NCBI GenBank assembly: GCA_023391695.1
Contig: JAEWAK010000002.1
Location: 1-18,833 of the forward strand
Source: Bacillota bacterium
Lineage (GTDB): Bacteria > Bacillota > Clostridia > Lachnospirales > Lachnospiraceae
Direction: 5' to 3'
DNA length: 18,833 nt
Both the position numbers and the translations under genes were made by a program. The notes under the pieces were generated by a model, which did no database searches, was not told where the DNA came from, and saw only the letters and a list, made by a program, of their open reading frames with translations. Below are positions 13,180-18,833 of this stretch, piece after piece (position 1 is the first letter of the stretch; every line of letters begins with the position of its first letter).

Positions 13180-13803
13180 ATGGAAAAGATCAATAATATA
13201 CAAACAAAAAATAGCATAGCCGATATGATAAAAAAGGAAATACTTTTTAACCGGCTAAAAGACGGGGAAGAATTAGTGCAGGATACCATAGCGGGAAAGC
13301 TTGGTGTATCCAGAATGCCTGTAAGGGAAGCTTTTCAGATTCTCGAAATGGAAGGCTTTATACAGCGTTTGCCAAACCGCCATATGGTGGTACGCGGGGT
13401 TACCCAAAAAAGTATATGTGAGATATTTGATTTGATTGAACATATTCAAATAAGTTTTATCAAAGAAATTTTACATTTTGATAAGGACTGCGGCAAAGAA
13501 TTTACTAAACTCCTGAATCGCTATAAAATGAAAGAAATCAAAGAAATTATGTTACACAATTTCTTTTCTGACATATTGGACAACCTATACCTTCAATTAC
13601 TTCACGAAAGATTGCTGAATGGCTATGTAGCTTTTGTACTGGAAGATCTGAAAATATCTGAAACGGAAGATACAACGGTTTGGGATGAGATTGGTGAAGC
13701 GTTGGGTAAAAAGGATGAAACAAGGCTGGCTGAATTATTTCATGGGTATTTTACTAATTTAGCCGGTAAAATGATTAAAGAGGTGCTGAACGAAGAAATA
13801 TGA
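13180..13803 (+). CDS. GntR/FadR-type transcriptional regulator 1 (degenerate effector domain)
   Basis: A 207-aa protein with a winged-helix GntR N-terminus: IADMIKKEILFNRLKDGEEL leads to the helix-turn-helix QDTIAGKLGVSRMPVREAFQILEMEGFI (34-61), the unmistakable GntR signature. The C-terminal helical domain corresponds to an FCD domain but is odd. Aligned with its downstream neighbour, the three positions that should be metal-binding histidines are Ser130 (HNFFSD), Trp168 and Tyr190. So it probably does not bind the metal-carboxylate effector in the usual way. The stop overlaps the start of the second regulator by ATGA, so both are made from one message, perhaps as partners. The ATG has no good ribosome binding site. 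Likely controls itself and the ttd operon through the shared ATTGGATACAATAT sites. Confidence 0.85.
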   Translation: MEKINNIQTKNSIADMIKKEILFNRLKDGEELVQDTIAGKLGVSRMPVREAFQILEMEGFIQRLPNRHMVVRGVTQKSICEIFDLIEHIQISFIKEILHFDKDCGKEFTKLLNRYKMKEIKEIMLHNFFSDILDNLYLQLLHERLLNGYVAFVLEDLKISETEDTTVWDEIGEALGKKDETRLAELFHGYFTNLAGKMIKEVLNEEI

Positions 13804-14447
13804 TTAATTTAAATAAAATACATTTAATGCCGGCCAGGGAACAAGTGGCATCCATATTAAGAAAGGCAATACTGTCCAGGGAATTCAAGGAAGGAACTGC
13901 CATTACGCTGGAAGAAATATCAAAACAGTTGGGGGTATCCATAACTCCGGTCCGGGAAGCATTTCAGATATTATCCGGTGACGGCCTGATTAAATTAAGA
14001 CCCAATAAAGGTGCAATCGTTTTGGGAATAAATGAAAAAACGATTCGGGACCATTATGAAACCCGCGCAATTCTGGAAAGTGCCGCTGTATATAAAGTAT
14101 GTAAAAGCGGTACGGATATTACCAATATTGTAGCTGCTTTTTTACATGCAAAAGAGGCTCTGAATGAAAATGATTATATGGAGTATACCAAACATAATCA
14201 ATCTTTCCATTTGGAGATATGGACAGCAGCAGATAATGATAAGATTAAATCTTTATTATCATCCATGTGGAATGGATTATCTATGGGAAGCAATGTGAAA
14301 GAAAAAGAGTATGCTCAAATATCAATAAAAGAACATGAAAAAATCGTGGAAGCAATTCAAAGGAGAGAGGCAGAAGCAGCAAGAGATTTAATGAACCAAC
14401 ATATTATGAGAAGCTTAGAAAATATATTAACGCACTATAACGAATAG
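13800..14447 (+). CDS. GntR/FadR-type transcriptional regulator 2 (intact FCD domain)
   Basis: A 215-aa GntR protein of the FadR/VanR group. The winged helix-turn-helix TLEEISKQLGVSITPVREAFQILSGDGLI (36-64) is typical. The C-terminal FCD domain retains the putative metal ligands Asn133 and His137 (HNQSFH), His179 (KEHEKIV) and His201 (NQHIMRS), which in this family hold a divalent metal and a small carboxylic-acid effector. Gene context suggests tartrate or a related dicarboxylate as effector, an inference. Its start overlaps regulator 1 by 4 nt (ATGA), with only a distant GAGG, so its translation is likely coupled to it. The stop codon lies in the stem of a terminator (14444-14473), separating the regulators from the ttd operon that follows in the same direction 372 bp later. 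Confidence 0.92.
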   Translation: MINLNKIHLMPAREQVASILRKAILSREFKEGTAITLEEISKQLGVSITPVREAFQILSGDGLIKLRPNKGAIVLGINEKTIRDHYETRAILESAAVYKVCKSGTDITNIVAAFLHAKEALNENDYMEYTKHNQSFHLEIWTAADNDKIKSLLSSMWNGLSMGSNVKEKEYAQISIKEHEKIVEAIQRREAEAARDLMNQHIMRSLENILTHYNE

Positions 14448-14473
14448 GGAGTATTTGTACTTCCTATTTTTTT
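14444..14473 (+). terminator. Intrinsic terminator of the gntR pair
   Basis: ATAGGGAGTA (14444-14453) pairs with TACTTCCTAT (14458-14467), one G-U, around TTTG, then seven T. The left arm includes the stop codon TAG of the second regulator. Confidence 0.85.
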
Positions 14474-14510
14474 GTGCATACGAAGAAATTACGTCCGATT
14501 GCACAAAAAA
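14468..14510. repeat. 11-bp inverted repeat TTTTTTGTGCA / TGCACAAAAAA
   Basis: Perfect 11-bp arms (14468-14478 and 14500-14510) around 21 nt, partly using the T-run of the terminator. The word ATTGCACAAAA reappears at 14607-14617, nearer the ttdA promoter, followed by TTTTGC. The element could be the mirror terminator for minus-strand transcription, or an upstream binding site. Confidence 0.4.
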
Positions 14511-14647
14511 GCTTGACCGGCAGGAGGCACACTTACAGGAGAGAAATACAACCGCCTTGTTTTATTTATATCAATTATTAAAGGAATTAAGAAAAAAAGT
14601 TGTAATATTGCACAAAATTTTGCTTCTCTGATTGTTAATAAGAGCAA

Positions 14648-14676
14648 TTGTAATAATGAGATATGTATTATATAAT
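14648..14676 (+). promoter_or_regulatory. Promoter of the ttdAB-transporter operon
   Basis: TTGTAA (14648-14653), 17 bp, TATAAT (14671-14676). The start would be near 14683, a few bases ahead of the first ATTGGATACAATAT site, leaving a leader of about 137 nt with an AAGGAGG site (14805-14811) before the ATG at 14820. Confidence 0.7.
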
Positions 14677-14686
14677 AACCATTGAA

Positions 14687-14745
14687 ATTGGATACAATAT
14701 CACATATTAAATATCAAAGATAATATTGTGTATATTGTATCGGAT
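14687..14745. promoter_or_regulatory. Paired operator sites downstream of the ttd promoter
   Basis: ATTGGATACAATAT (14687-14700) is identical to the site on the gntR promoter, and ATATTGTATCGGAT (14732-14745) is its inverted near-copy; the cores GATACAATAT and ATATTGTATC are perfect 10-bp inverted repeats 31 bp apart. A partial direct copy, ATATTGT, lies at 14723-14729. The position just after the start site suits repression by steric block or looping by the tandem GntR proteins. Confidence 0.7.
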
Positions 14746-14765
14746 TATTCAAATTTTCTGCCGCT

Positions 14766-14796
14766 ATATGTGAATGGCCCATGACATTCACAATAT
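14766..14796 (+). promoter_or_regulatory. Leader hairpin before ttdA
   Basis: TGTGAATG (14769-14776) and CATTCACA (14785-14792) form a perfect 8-bp stem with flanking ATA/TAT pairs, ending 9 nt before the ttdA ribosome binding site. No T-run follows, so it is not a terminator. It may be an mRNA stability element, or a further regulator site, since its right arm reads ATATTGTG on the other strand. Confidence 0.4.
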
Positions 14797-14819
14797 AAAA
14801 ATATAAGGAGGATCATGCT

Positions 14820-15719
14820 ATGCAGAATAAAGAAGCTTTGGATTTACTGACCGGAAATATAGCTAAATTCGTTGGCTTGGTCGGTAAGAAATTACCGGAT
14901 GATGTAACCGCTAAGTTAAAAGAACTTAGCAATGGGGAAGAGATGCCCATGGCTAAAATGATTTATGAAGCTATGGAAAAAAATCAAAAGGAGGCGGCTG
15001 AATTAAACCGTCCGTCTTGCCAGGACACGGGTTTAATCCAGATGTTTGTAAGAGTTGGTACAAACTTCCCCTATATAGATCATTTGAAAAACGTTCTTAA
15101 AGACGCGGTGTTTCTTGCAACAAAAGAGGCTCCCCTTCGCCATAACACAGTAGAAACCTTTGATGAAGTGAATACGGGAACCAATACAGGAACCGATTCA
15201 CCGTGGTTATACTGGGATATCATCCCAAGCAGTGATAAATTAGAACTGGATGTATATATGGCCGGCGGCGGATGCTCTCTGCCCGGACAGGGTAAAACCT
15301 TAATGCCGGGAGAAGGCTATGAAGGTGTTGTTAAGTTTGTACTGGATATCATGACATCCTATGGTTTAAATGCCTGTCCTCCGTTATTAGTGGGGATTGG
15401 AATAGGTACTTCCATTGATTCGGCAGCTTTTATGGCTAAAAAAGCTCTTATGCGTCCGGTTGGAAGCCACAATTCTAATCCAAAAGCTGCGGTTTTAGAA
15501 GATGAAATTGCTGCGGCGATTGATTCCATAGGTCTTGGACCACAAGGATTAAGGGGCACAAAATCAGTTATGGGTGTTAATATAATCAATTCAGCACGCC
15601 ATCCGTCAGTTATTTCCTGTGCGGTGAATGTCGGCTGCTGGTCGCATCGCCGGGGGACGATTACATTTAACAGTGATTTAAGCTATGAATCAAGTACTCA
15701 TAAGGGGGTTATATTATGA
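14820..15719 (+). CDS. ttdA: L(+)-tartrate dehydratase subunit alpha
   Basis: A 299-aa Fe-S hydro-lyase subunit, close in length to E. coli TtdA (about 300 aa), which with TtdB dehydrates L(+)-tartrate to oxaloacetate. The three expected 4Fe-4S ligands are Cys67 (RPSCQDTG), Cys186 (NACPP) and Cys273 (VGCWSHRRG). Family blocks APLRHNTVETFDEVNTGTNTG (104-124), YMAGGGCSLPG (146-156) and MPGEGYEGVVKFV are all present. Class I fumarase alpha subunits share these, but the PW-YWDIIP and GYEGVVKFV stretches and the length favour TtdA, and the partner gene is clearly TtdB-like. The oxygen-labile cluster fits an anaerobe. AAGGAGG precedes the ATG by 8 nt; the stop overlaps ttdB by ATGA. It heads an operon controlled, by inference, by the GntR pair upstream. 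Confidence 0.9.
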   Translation: MQNKEALDLLTGNIAKFVGLVGKKLPDDVTAKLKELSNGEEMPMAKMIYEAMEKNQKEAAELNRPSCQDTGLIQMFVRVGTNFPYIDHLKNVLKDAVFLATKEAPLRHNTVETFDEVNTGTNTGTDSPWLYWDIIPSSDKLELDVYMAGGGCSLPGQGKTLMPGEGYEGVVKFVLDIMTSYGLNACPPLLVGIGIGTSIDSAAFMAKKALMRPVGSHNSNPKAAVLEDEIAAAIDSIGLGPQGLRGTKSVMGVNIINSARHPSVISCAVNVGCWSHRRGTITFNSDLSYESSTHKGVIL

Positions 15720-16330
15720 AAAAAATTCTAACAACACCTATTTCAGATGAAGATTTAAAAGATATTAAAATAGGAGATGTTATTTATCTCAACGGTCACA
15801 TAGTTACCTGCCGTGATGTAGCGCATAGAAGATTAATTGAACTCAGACGTGAATTACCCGTAGATATTAAAGGCGGAGCGATTTTCCATGCCGGTCCCAT
15901 CGTACGTAAAATTGAAGGGGAAGAAGATAAATTTGAAATGGTTTCCATTGGTCCTACAACCAGTATGAGAATGGAGAAATTTGAAAAGGAATTCATTGAA
16001 CAAACCGGTGTTAAGTTAATTGTTGGTAAAGGCGGTATGGGGCCTAATACGGAGGCCGGCTGCAGGGAACATAAAGCGTTACACTGTGTATTTCCGGCCG
16101 GTTGTGCCGTAGTAGCCGCAACCTGTGTGGAAGAAATAGAGGAAGCCCACTGGAGAGATCTGGGTATGCCGGAAACATTATGGGTATGCCGTGTAAAAGA
16201 ATTTGGACCGCTCATTGTTTCCATTGATACAGAAGGGAATAATATATTTGAACAAAACAAAGTTGAATTTAACAGGCGTAAAGATGCTGCACTTGAGGAA
16301 TTGTATACGAAAGTAAAATATATTAAATAA
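15716..16330 (+). CDS. ttdB: L(+)-tartrate dehydratase subunit beta
   Basis: A 204-aa beta subunit that completes the active site of the heteromeric tartrate dehydratase. It matches the E. coli TtdB pattern from end to end: MKKILTTPIS at the start, DVIYLNGHIVTCRDVAHRRLIEL, IFHAGPIVRK, SIGPTTSMRMEKFEKEFIEQTGVKLIVGKGGMG, HCVFPAGCAVVAA, LWVCRVKEFGPLIVSIDT and the ending VKYIK. This correspondence, rather than that of the fumarase beta subunit, is the main reason to call the pair tartrate dehydratase. It is translationally coupled to ttdA through ATGA at 15716-15719, and the transporter gene follows after 27 nt. Product oxaloacetate would feed fermentation or decarboxylation. Substrate choice between tartrate stereoisomers and fumarate cannot be proved from sequence. 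Confidence 0.92.
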   Translation: MKKILTTPISDEDLKDIKIGDVIYLNGHIVTCRDVAHRRLIELRRELPVDIKGGAIFHAGPIVRKIEGEEDKFEMVSIGPTTSMRMEKFEKEFIEQTGVKLIVGKGGMGPNTEAGCREHKALHCVFPAGCAVVAATCVEEIEEAHWRDLGMPETLWVCRVKEFGPLIVSIDTEGNNIFEQNKVEFNRRKDAALEELYTKVKYIK

Positions 16331-16357
16331 CCGGGAGAGGCTTATGGGAGGATATTT

Positions 16358-17722
16358 ATGTTAACATTTTTAGCTTTAGCTATGATAATTACTTTTATTG
16401 TTTTGCTTTCCAAGAAAAAATTATCAGTTTTTACGGCCCTTACTTTAGTTCCGCTGTTTTTTGGGCTTATTGCTGTAATTGTAAACGGAAATCAAATAAC
16501 AGATTTATTTACATGGATTAAAGAGGGTATTTTCTTTAAGCAAAATGCAGAAACCGGCAAGATTTCCTGGGGAGTAATCTCGCCCGGTATAACCATTCTG
16601 TTTTCCATTTTATATTTTGATTTAATGCTGAATGTAGGACTATTTGATCCGGTAGCAGAATTTTTTATAAAAAAAGCAAAAGGGGATCCGCTAAAAGTCA
16701 CCTTATCAACCGTAATGGTTGCCAGTGTTGTAGCATTAAATGGGGATACGACAACTACAATCATAATATGTATCGCTGCATTTTTAAATTTATACAAACA
16801 GTTAGGATTAAAATTAAGTTATTTAGCAATTATTATTGTGGCTCCAATCGGCATCTGGAATCAGCTTCCCTGGGGCGGGCCTACCATTGCATGCGCAACT
16901 GCCCTTGGAGTGGAAGTAAATGAATTATTCAGAACCTTATTGCCAGGTTTACTGGCAGCTCAGGTCGTTGTAATAGCAGTTGCTGCATTTCTTGGTCTGA
17001 AGGAACGTAAGAGACTGGGCTACAAAACCTCTAATGGTGTCAATGTTTCAGAGGAGAGTCTGCAGAGGATGTTGTCTTCCATACGTGATAACGAACCGGA
17101 ATTAAAACGTCCGAAATTATATTGGTTTAACCTTTTATTGACCGGTTTGGCAGTCTTTGTTTTAATTAAGGGATTTGTACACGGTTCCGTAGTATTTATG
17201 ATAGCATCTGCAATCGCATTGGTTATTAATTACCGCACAGTGAAGGAAAGCAATGAACGGATCGAAGCTTTAGCGGGTGATGTATTGCCTACTACTCTGG
17301 CTACACTTGGTGCCGGTGTTTTTTCCGGAGTATTATCCGGAAGCGGTATGGCTGCGGCATTGGCCGGCAGCATTGCCGGTATCATACCCACAGCATTAGG
17401 ATCTCATATGGCTCCTATTTATGCAATTATTGCTGCACCGGCTATCTGCTTTTTGCCTCAGGATGCATTCTATTTTGGTATTGCTTCCGTAGTCGGTGGT
17501 GTTATGGGGCAGTTTGGCCTTGATACAATGAAGGTAGCTGTAGCTTCCATGGTAGGACAATCCTTCCGTTTAATCAGCCCTGTTATTCCCGCATTATACA
17601 TGTTATGCGGAGAAACAGACCAGAATTTTGTTGGTTTCCAAAAGAAATATACCAAGTATTTCTGGGTCGTACTTGTAACTTACCTTATAGTTTATGGTAT
17701 TACCGGGGCTCTTCCGTATTAA
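16358..17722 (+). CDS. CitMHS-family (ion transporter superfamily) dicarboxylate/citrate symporter
   Basis: A 454-aa polytopic membrane protein with roughly 11-12 hydrophobic segments. The N-terminus LALAMIITFIVLLSKKKLSVFTALTLVPLFFGLIAV and the two re-entrant-type signatures, ALNGDTTTTIIICIAAF (about 125-141) and NQLPWGGPTIACATALG, are characteristic of the CitMHS citrate-metal:proton symporters; the second half repeats the pattern with GVFSGVLSGSGMAAALA and LPQDAFYFG. Family members take up citrate or related acids complexed with Mg2+ or Ca2+. In this operon (27 nt after ttdB, GGAGG site) the likely cargo is tartrate, replacing the TtdT antiporter of E. coli. The PWGGPT-RA arginine usual in CitMHS is Ile here, a change in the likely substrate site. 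A strong terminator follows. Confidence 0.85.
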   Translation: MLTFLALAMIITFIVLLSKKKLSVFTALTLVPLFFGLIAVIVNGNQITDLFTWIKEGIFFKQNAETGKISWGVISPGITILFSILYFDLMLNVGLFDPVAEFFIKKAKGDPLKVTLSTVMVASVVALNGDTTTTIIICIAAFLNLYKQLGLKLSYLAIIIVAPIGIWNQLPWGGPTIACATALGVEVNELFRTLLPGLLAAQVVVIAVAAFLGLKERKRLGYKTSNGVNVSEESLQRMLSSIRDNEPELKRPKLYWFNLLLTGLAVFVLIKGFVHGSVVFMIASAIALVINYRTVKESNERIEALAGDVLPTTLATLGAGVFSGVLSGSGMAAALAGSIAGIIPTALGSHMAPIYAIIAAPAICFLPQDAFYFGIASVVGGVMGQFGLDTMKVAVASMVGQSFRLISPVIPALYMLCGETDQNFVGFQKKYTKYFWVVLVTYLIVYGITGALPY

Positions 17723-17734
17723 ATAATATCTATA

Positions 17735-17786
17735 AGGGCTGTCCTGTCAGTGATGAAATAATTACTGATAGGGCGGCTCTTTTTTT
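17735..17786 (+). terminator. Intrinsic terminator of the ttd operon
   Basis: AGGGCTGTCCTGTCAGT (17735-17751) pairs with ACTGATAGGGCGGCTCT (17764-17780) through 17 positions, including G-U pairs, around a 12-nt loop; seven T follow. Confidence 0.9.
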
Positions 17787-17888
17787 GAGGTTTTAGCCGG
17801 ATAAGCCAGCCGATACCAGTTATTTTGCGCCCTTAAGTATTACCTGAAAGTAAGATACTGTGATTTAAGGATAAACCGGTAAATAGGC

Positions 17889-17917
17889 TTGCTTTCCCTA
17901 TTGTATTGTAGTATCAT
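17889..17917 (+). promoter_or_regulatory. Weak candidate promoter of udk
   Basis: TTGCTT (17889-17894), 17 bp, TATCAT (17912-17917) is the best candidate in the 260-bp gap 17787-18046 before udk. It would give a leader of about 135 nt. The rest of the gap shows no gene and no clear structure. Confidence 0.4.
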
Positions 17918-18058
17918 AAAGTGAAAAAAAGTAAAATTTATTGTTTCATCATCCAAATTTATAGAGCACAGGGTGCTTACAGGAGTCAGAGGGGAAAACA
18001 ATAATAGCAGATCAAAAAAATTATTAAGAATATAAATTTCATTTTTTTGGAGGAATAC

Positions 18059-18673
18059 ATGAAGAACATAGTGATTATTGGGGTTTCAGGCGGATCTGCT
18101 TCCGGGAAGACTACCGTTGTCAACCGGCTAAAAGAAATATGCAAGGACCGGGTGGAATTAATAAGTCATGATTATTACTATAAACCCTTTGAGGAACTGA
18201 CACCGGAGGAGCGGACCAAAATAAATTATGATCATCCGGATGCCTTTGATACACAGCTTTTAATTGAGGACCTTAAGAAACTAAAGAAGGCGGTCCCAAT
18301 AGACAGACCGGTATATTCTTATATTGAGAATACACGTTTACCCGAGACCGTAAGGGTAAATCCTGCTAAAGTCATCATTGTGGACGGCTTCATGATTTTT
18401 GAAAACAAAGAACTCAGAGACCTTATGGATATTAAAGTATTTGTGGATACCGATGCGGATGAAAGGCTGATAAGGCGTATTATCAGAGATGTAAACGAAC
18501 GGGGAAGAAGCCTGGAATCCGTTATAGAACAATATAAGAAAACGGTAAAACCCATGCATGAGCTGTATGTGGAACCATATAAAAATTATGCGGATATCAT
18601 AATCCCGCGGGGAGGCTTAAATGACATTGCAATTGACATGTTGGCTCACCGCATAGAGGCAATCTGCAGATAA
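18059..18673 (+). CDS. udk: Uridine kinase
   Basis: A 204-aa P-loop kinase of the phosphoribulokinase/uridine kinase family that phosphorylates uridine and cytidine to UMP and CMP in pyrimidine salvage. I choose the ATG at 18059, since a GGAGG site lies 5 nt ahead; the upstream TTG at 18047 overlaps that site. The Walker A loop is GGSASGKTT (11-19). Other family blocks are ISHDYYYK (35-42) with Asp38, INYDHPDAFD (55-64), IDRPVYSYIENTRLPETV (substrate-binding loop), VIIVDGFMIFE (a Walker B-like strand), RRIIRDVNERGRS, and DIIIPRGGLNDIAIDML at the end. Length agrees with E. coli Udk (213 aa). It is alone on its strand between the ttd terminator and a repeat block, so probably a single-gene unit. 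No defect seen. Confidence 0.93.
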   Translation: MKNIVIIGVSGGSASGKTTVVNRLKEICKDRVELISHDYYYKPFEELTPEERTKINYDHPDAFDTQLLIEDLKKLKKAVPIDRPVYSYIENTRLPETVRVNPAKVIIVDGFMIFENKELRDLMDIKVFVDTDADERLIRRIIRDVNERGRSLESVIEQYKKTVKPMHELYVEPYKNYADIIIPRGGLNDIAIDMLAHRIEAICR

Positions 18674-18707
18674 ATGCAATTAAACATAGTAATATGATTT
18701 GTTTAAT

Positions 18708-18833
18708 GGTATAATGTCGACAGACATTATACCGGCGCCGAACGCAGTGAGTGCGCATCAACGGTACGAAGTACCGCATATCATGGGAGCTTGCGGACAT
18801 GATATAATGTCGACAGACATTATACCGGCGCCG
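18708..18833. repeat. Array of palindromes with 93-bp period, cut by right edge
   Basis: A 31-bp sequence at 18710-18740 recurs exactly at 18803-18833, 93 bp away, as a direct repeat. It contains a strong hairpin (GGTATAATGTC, loop GACA, GACATTATACC; 18708-18733) and the self-complementary CGGCGCCG (18733-18740). Between the copies are three more hairpins: CGCA-GTGAG-TGCG (18743-18755), CGGTAC-GAA-GTACCG (18762-18776) and ATATCATG ... CATGATAT (18778-18805). No protein-coding signal fits. It may be a tandem array of a structured repeat of REP/BIME type or part of a structured RNA; only one full period is visible. Confidence 0.7.

Noticed and set aside
14820..16330. Two-subunit class I fumarase
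   Set aside because: The Fe-S motifs are shared, but the beta subunit follows the TtdB pattern from first to last residue, so tartrate dehydratase is preferred; fumarase activity is not excluded.
18710..18833. CRISPR array
   Set aside because: Only two copies with 62 bp between, the repeat is a full palindrome, and the intervening DNA is itself made of hairpins; no cas genes are present.

Overview
The window reads as low-to-mid GC Firmicutes DNA, most likely from an anaerobic clostridium of the Lachnospiraceae type. I infer this from the AGGAGG-type ribosome binding sites, near-consensus sigma-A promoters (TTGACA, 17 bp, TATAAT), U-rich intrinsic terminators, and the gene content: a two-subunit Fe-S tartrate dehydratase, a secreted modular glycosidase, a PTS IIA domain and a DUF6323-type protein. 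No plasmid, phage or CRISPR module is present, so it looks like a chromosomal accessory/metabolic stretch.

Region 1 (1-3100): a partial TetR regulator on the minus strand runs off the left edge, with two palindromes bracketing its promoter. Two hairpin terminators follow, then a MerR-type promoter (19 bp spacer) in front of a flavodoxin and a 100-aa unknown protein. Downstream are a decayed fragment of a GH1 6-phospho-beta-glucosidase and an intact glucose/beta-glucoside-type PTS IIA protein, which look like the remains of a beta-glucoside PTS locus, and a 57-aa DUF3006-like protein.

Region 2 (3165-7859): a membrane-anchored alpha/beta hydrolase (minus) lies divergent to a TetR regulator - tRNA-dihydrouridine synthase - HSL-type esterase cluster. 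The cluster starts from a perfect consensus promoter. A long imperfect inverted repeat and a DUF6323-like gene follow.

Region 3 (8098-13060): a 1075-aa secreted glycosidase (minus) has the order signal peptide, GH43-like domain, three CARDB domains, GH99/GH71-like domain. Next come a frameshifted stub of an AraC-type regulator, a small two-helix membrane protein of phage-associated type, a HIT-family protein, and a 113-bp element with long inverted repeats (MITE-like or IS relic).

Region 4 (13144-17786): the best-supported system is a tartrate-utilisation locus. Two overlapping GntR/FadR-type regulator genes precede ttdA-ttdB (L(+)-tartrate dehydratase subunits) and a CitMHS-family transporter. 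A 14-bp sequence, ATTGGATACAATAT, occurs on the -10 of the regulator promoter and again just downstream of the ttdA promoter, where a 10-bp inverted partner follows. This predicts autoregulation and control of the ttd operon by the GntR pair. The first regulator has lost the metal-binding histidines of the FCD domain while the second keeps them, which suggests a heteromeric or division-of-labour switch.

Region 5 (17787-18833): uridine kinase (udk), then a block of nested palindromes in which a 31-bp sequence recurs exactly 93 bp apart and runs off the right edge.
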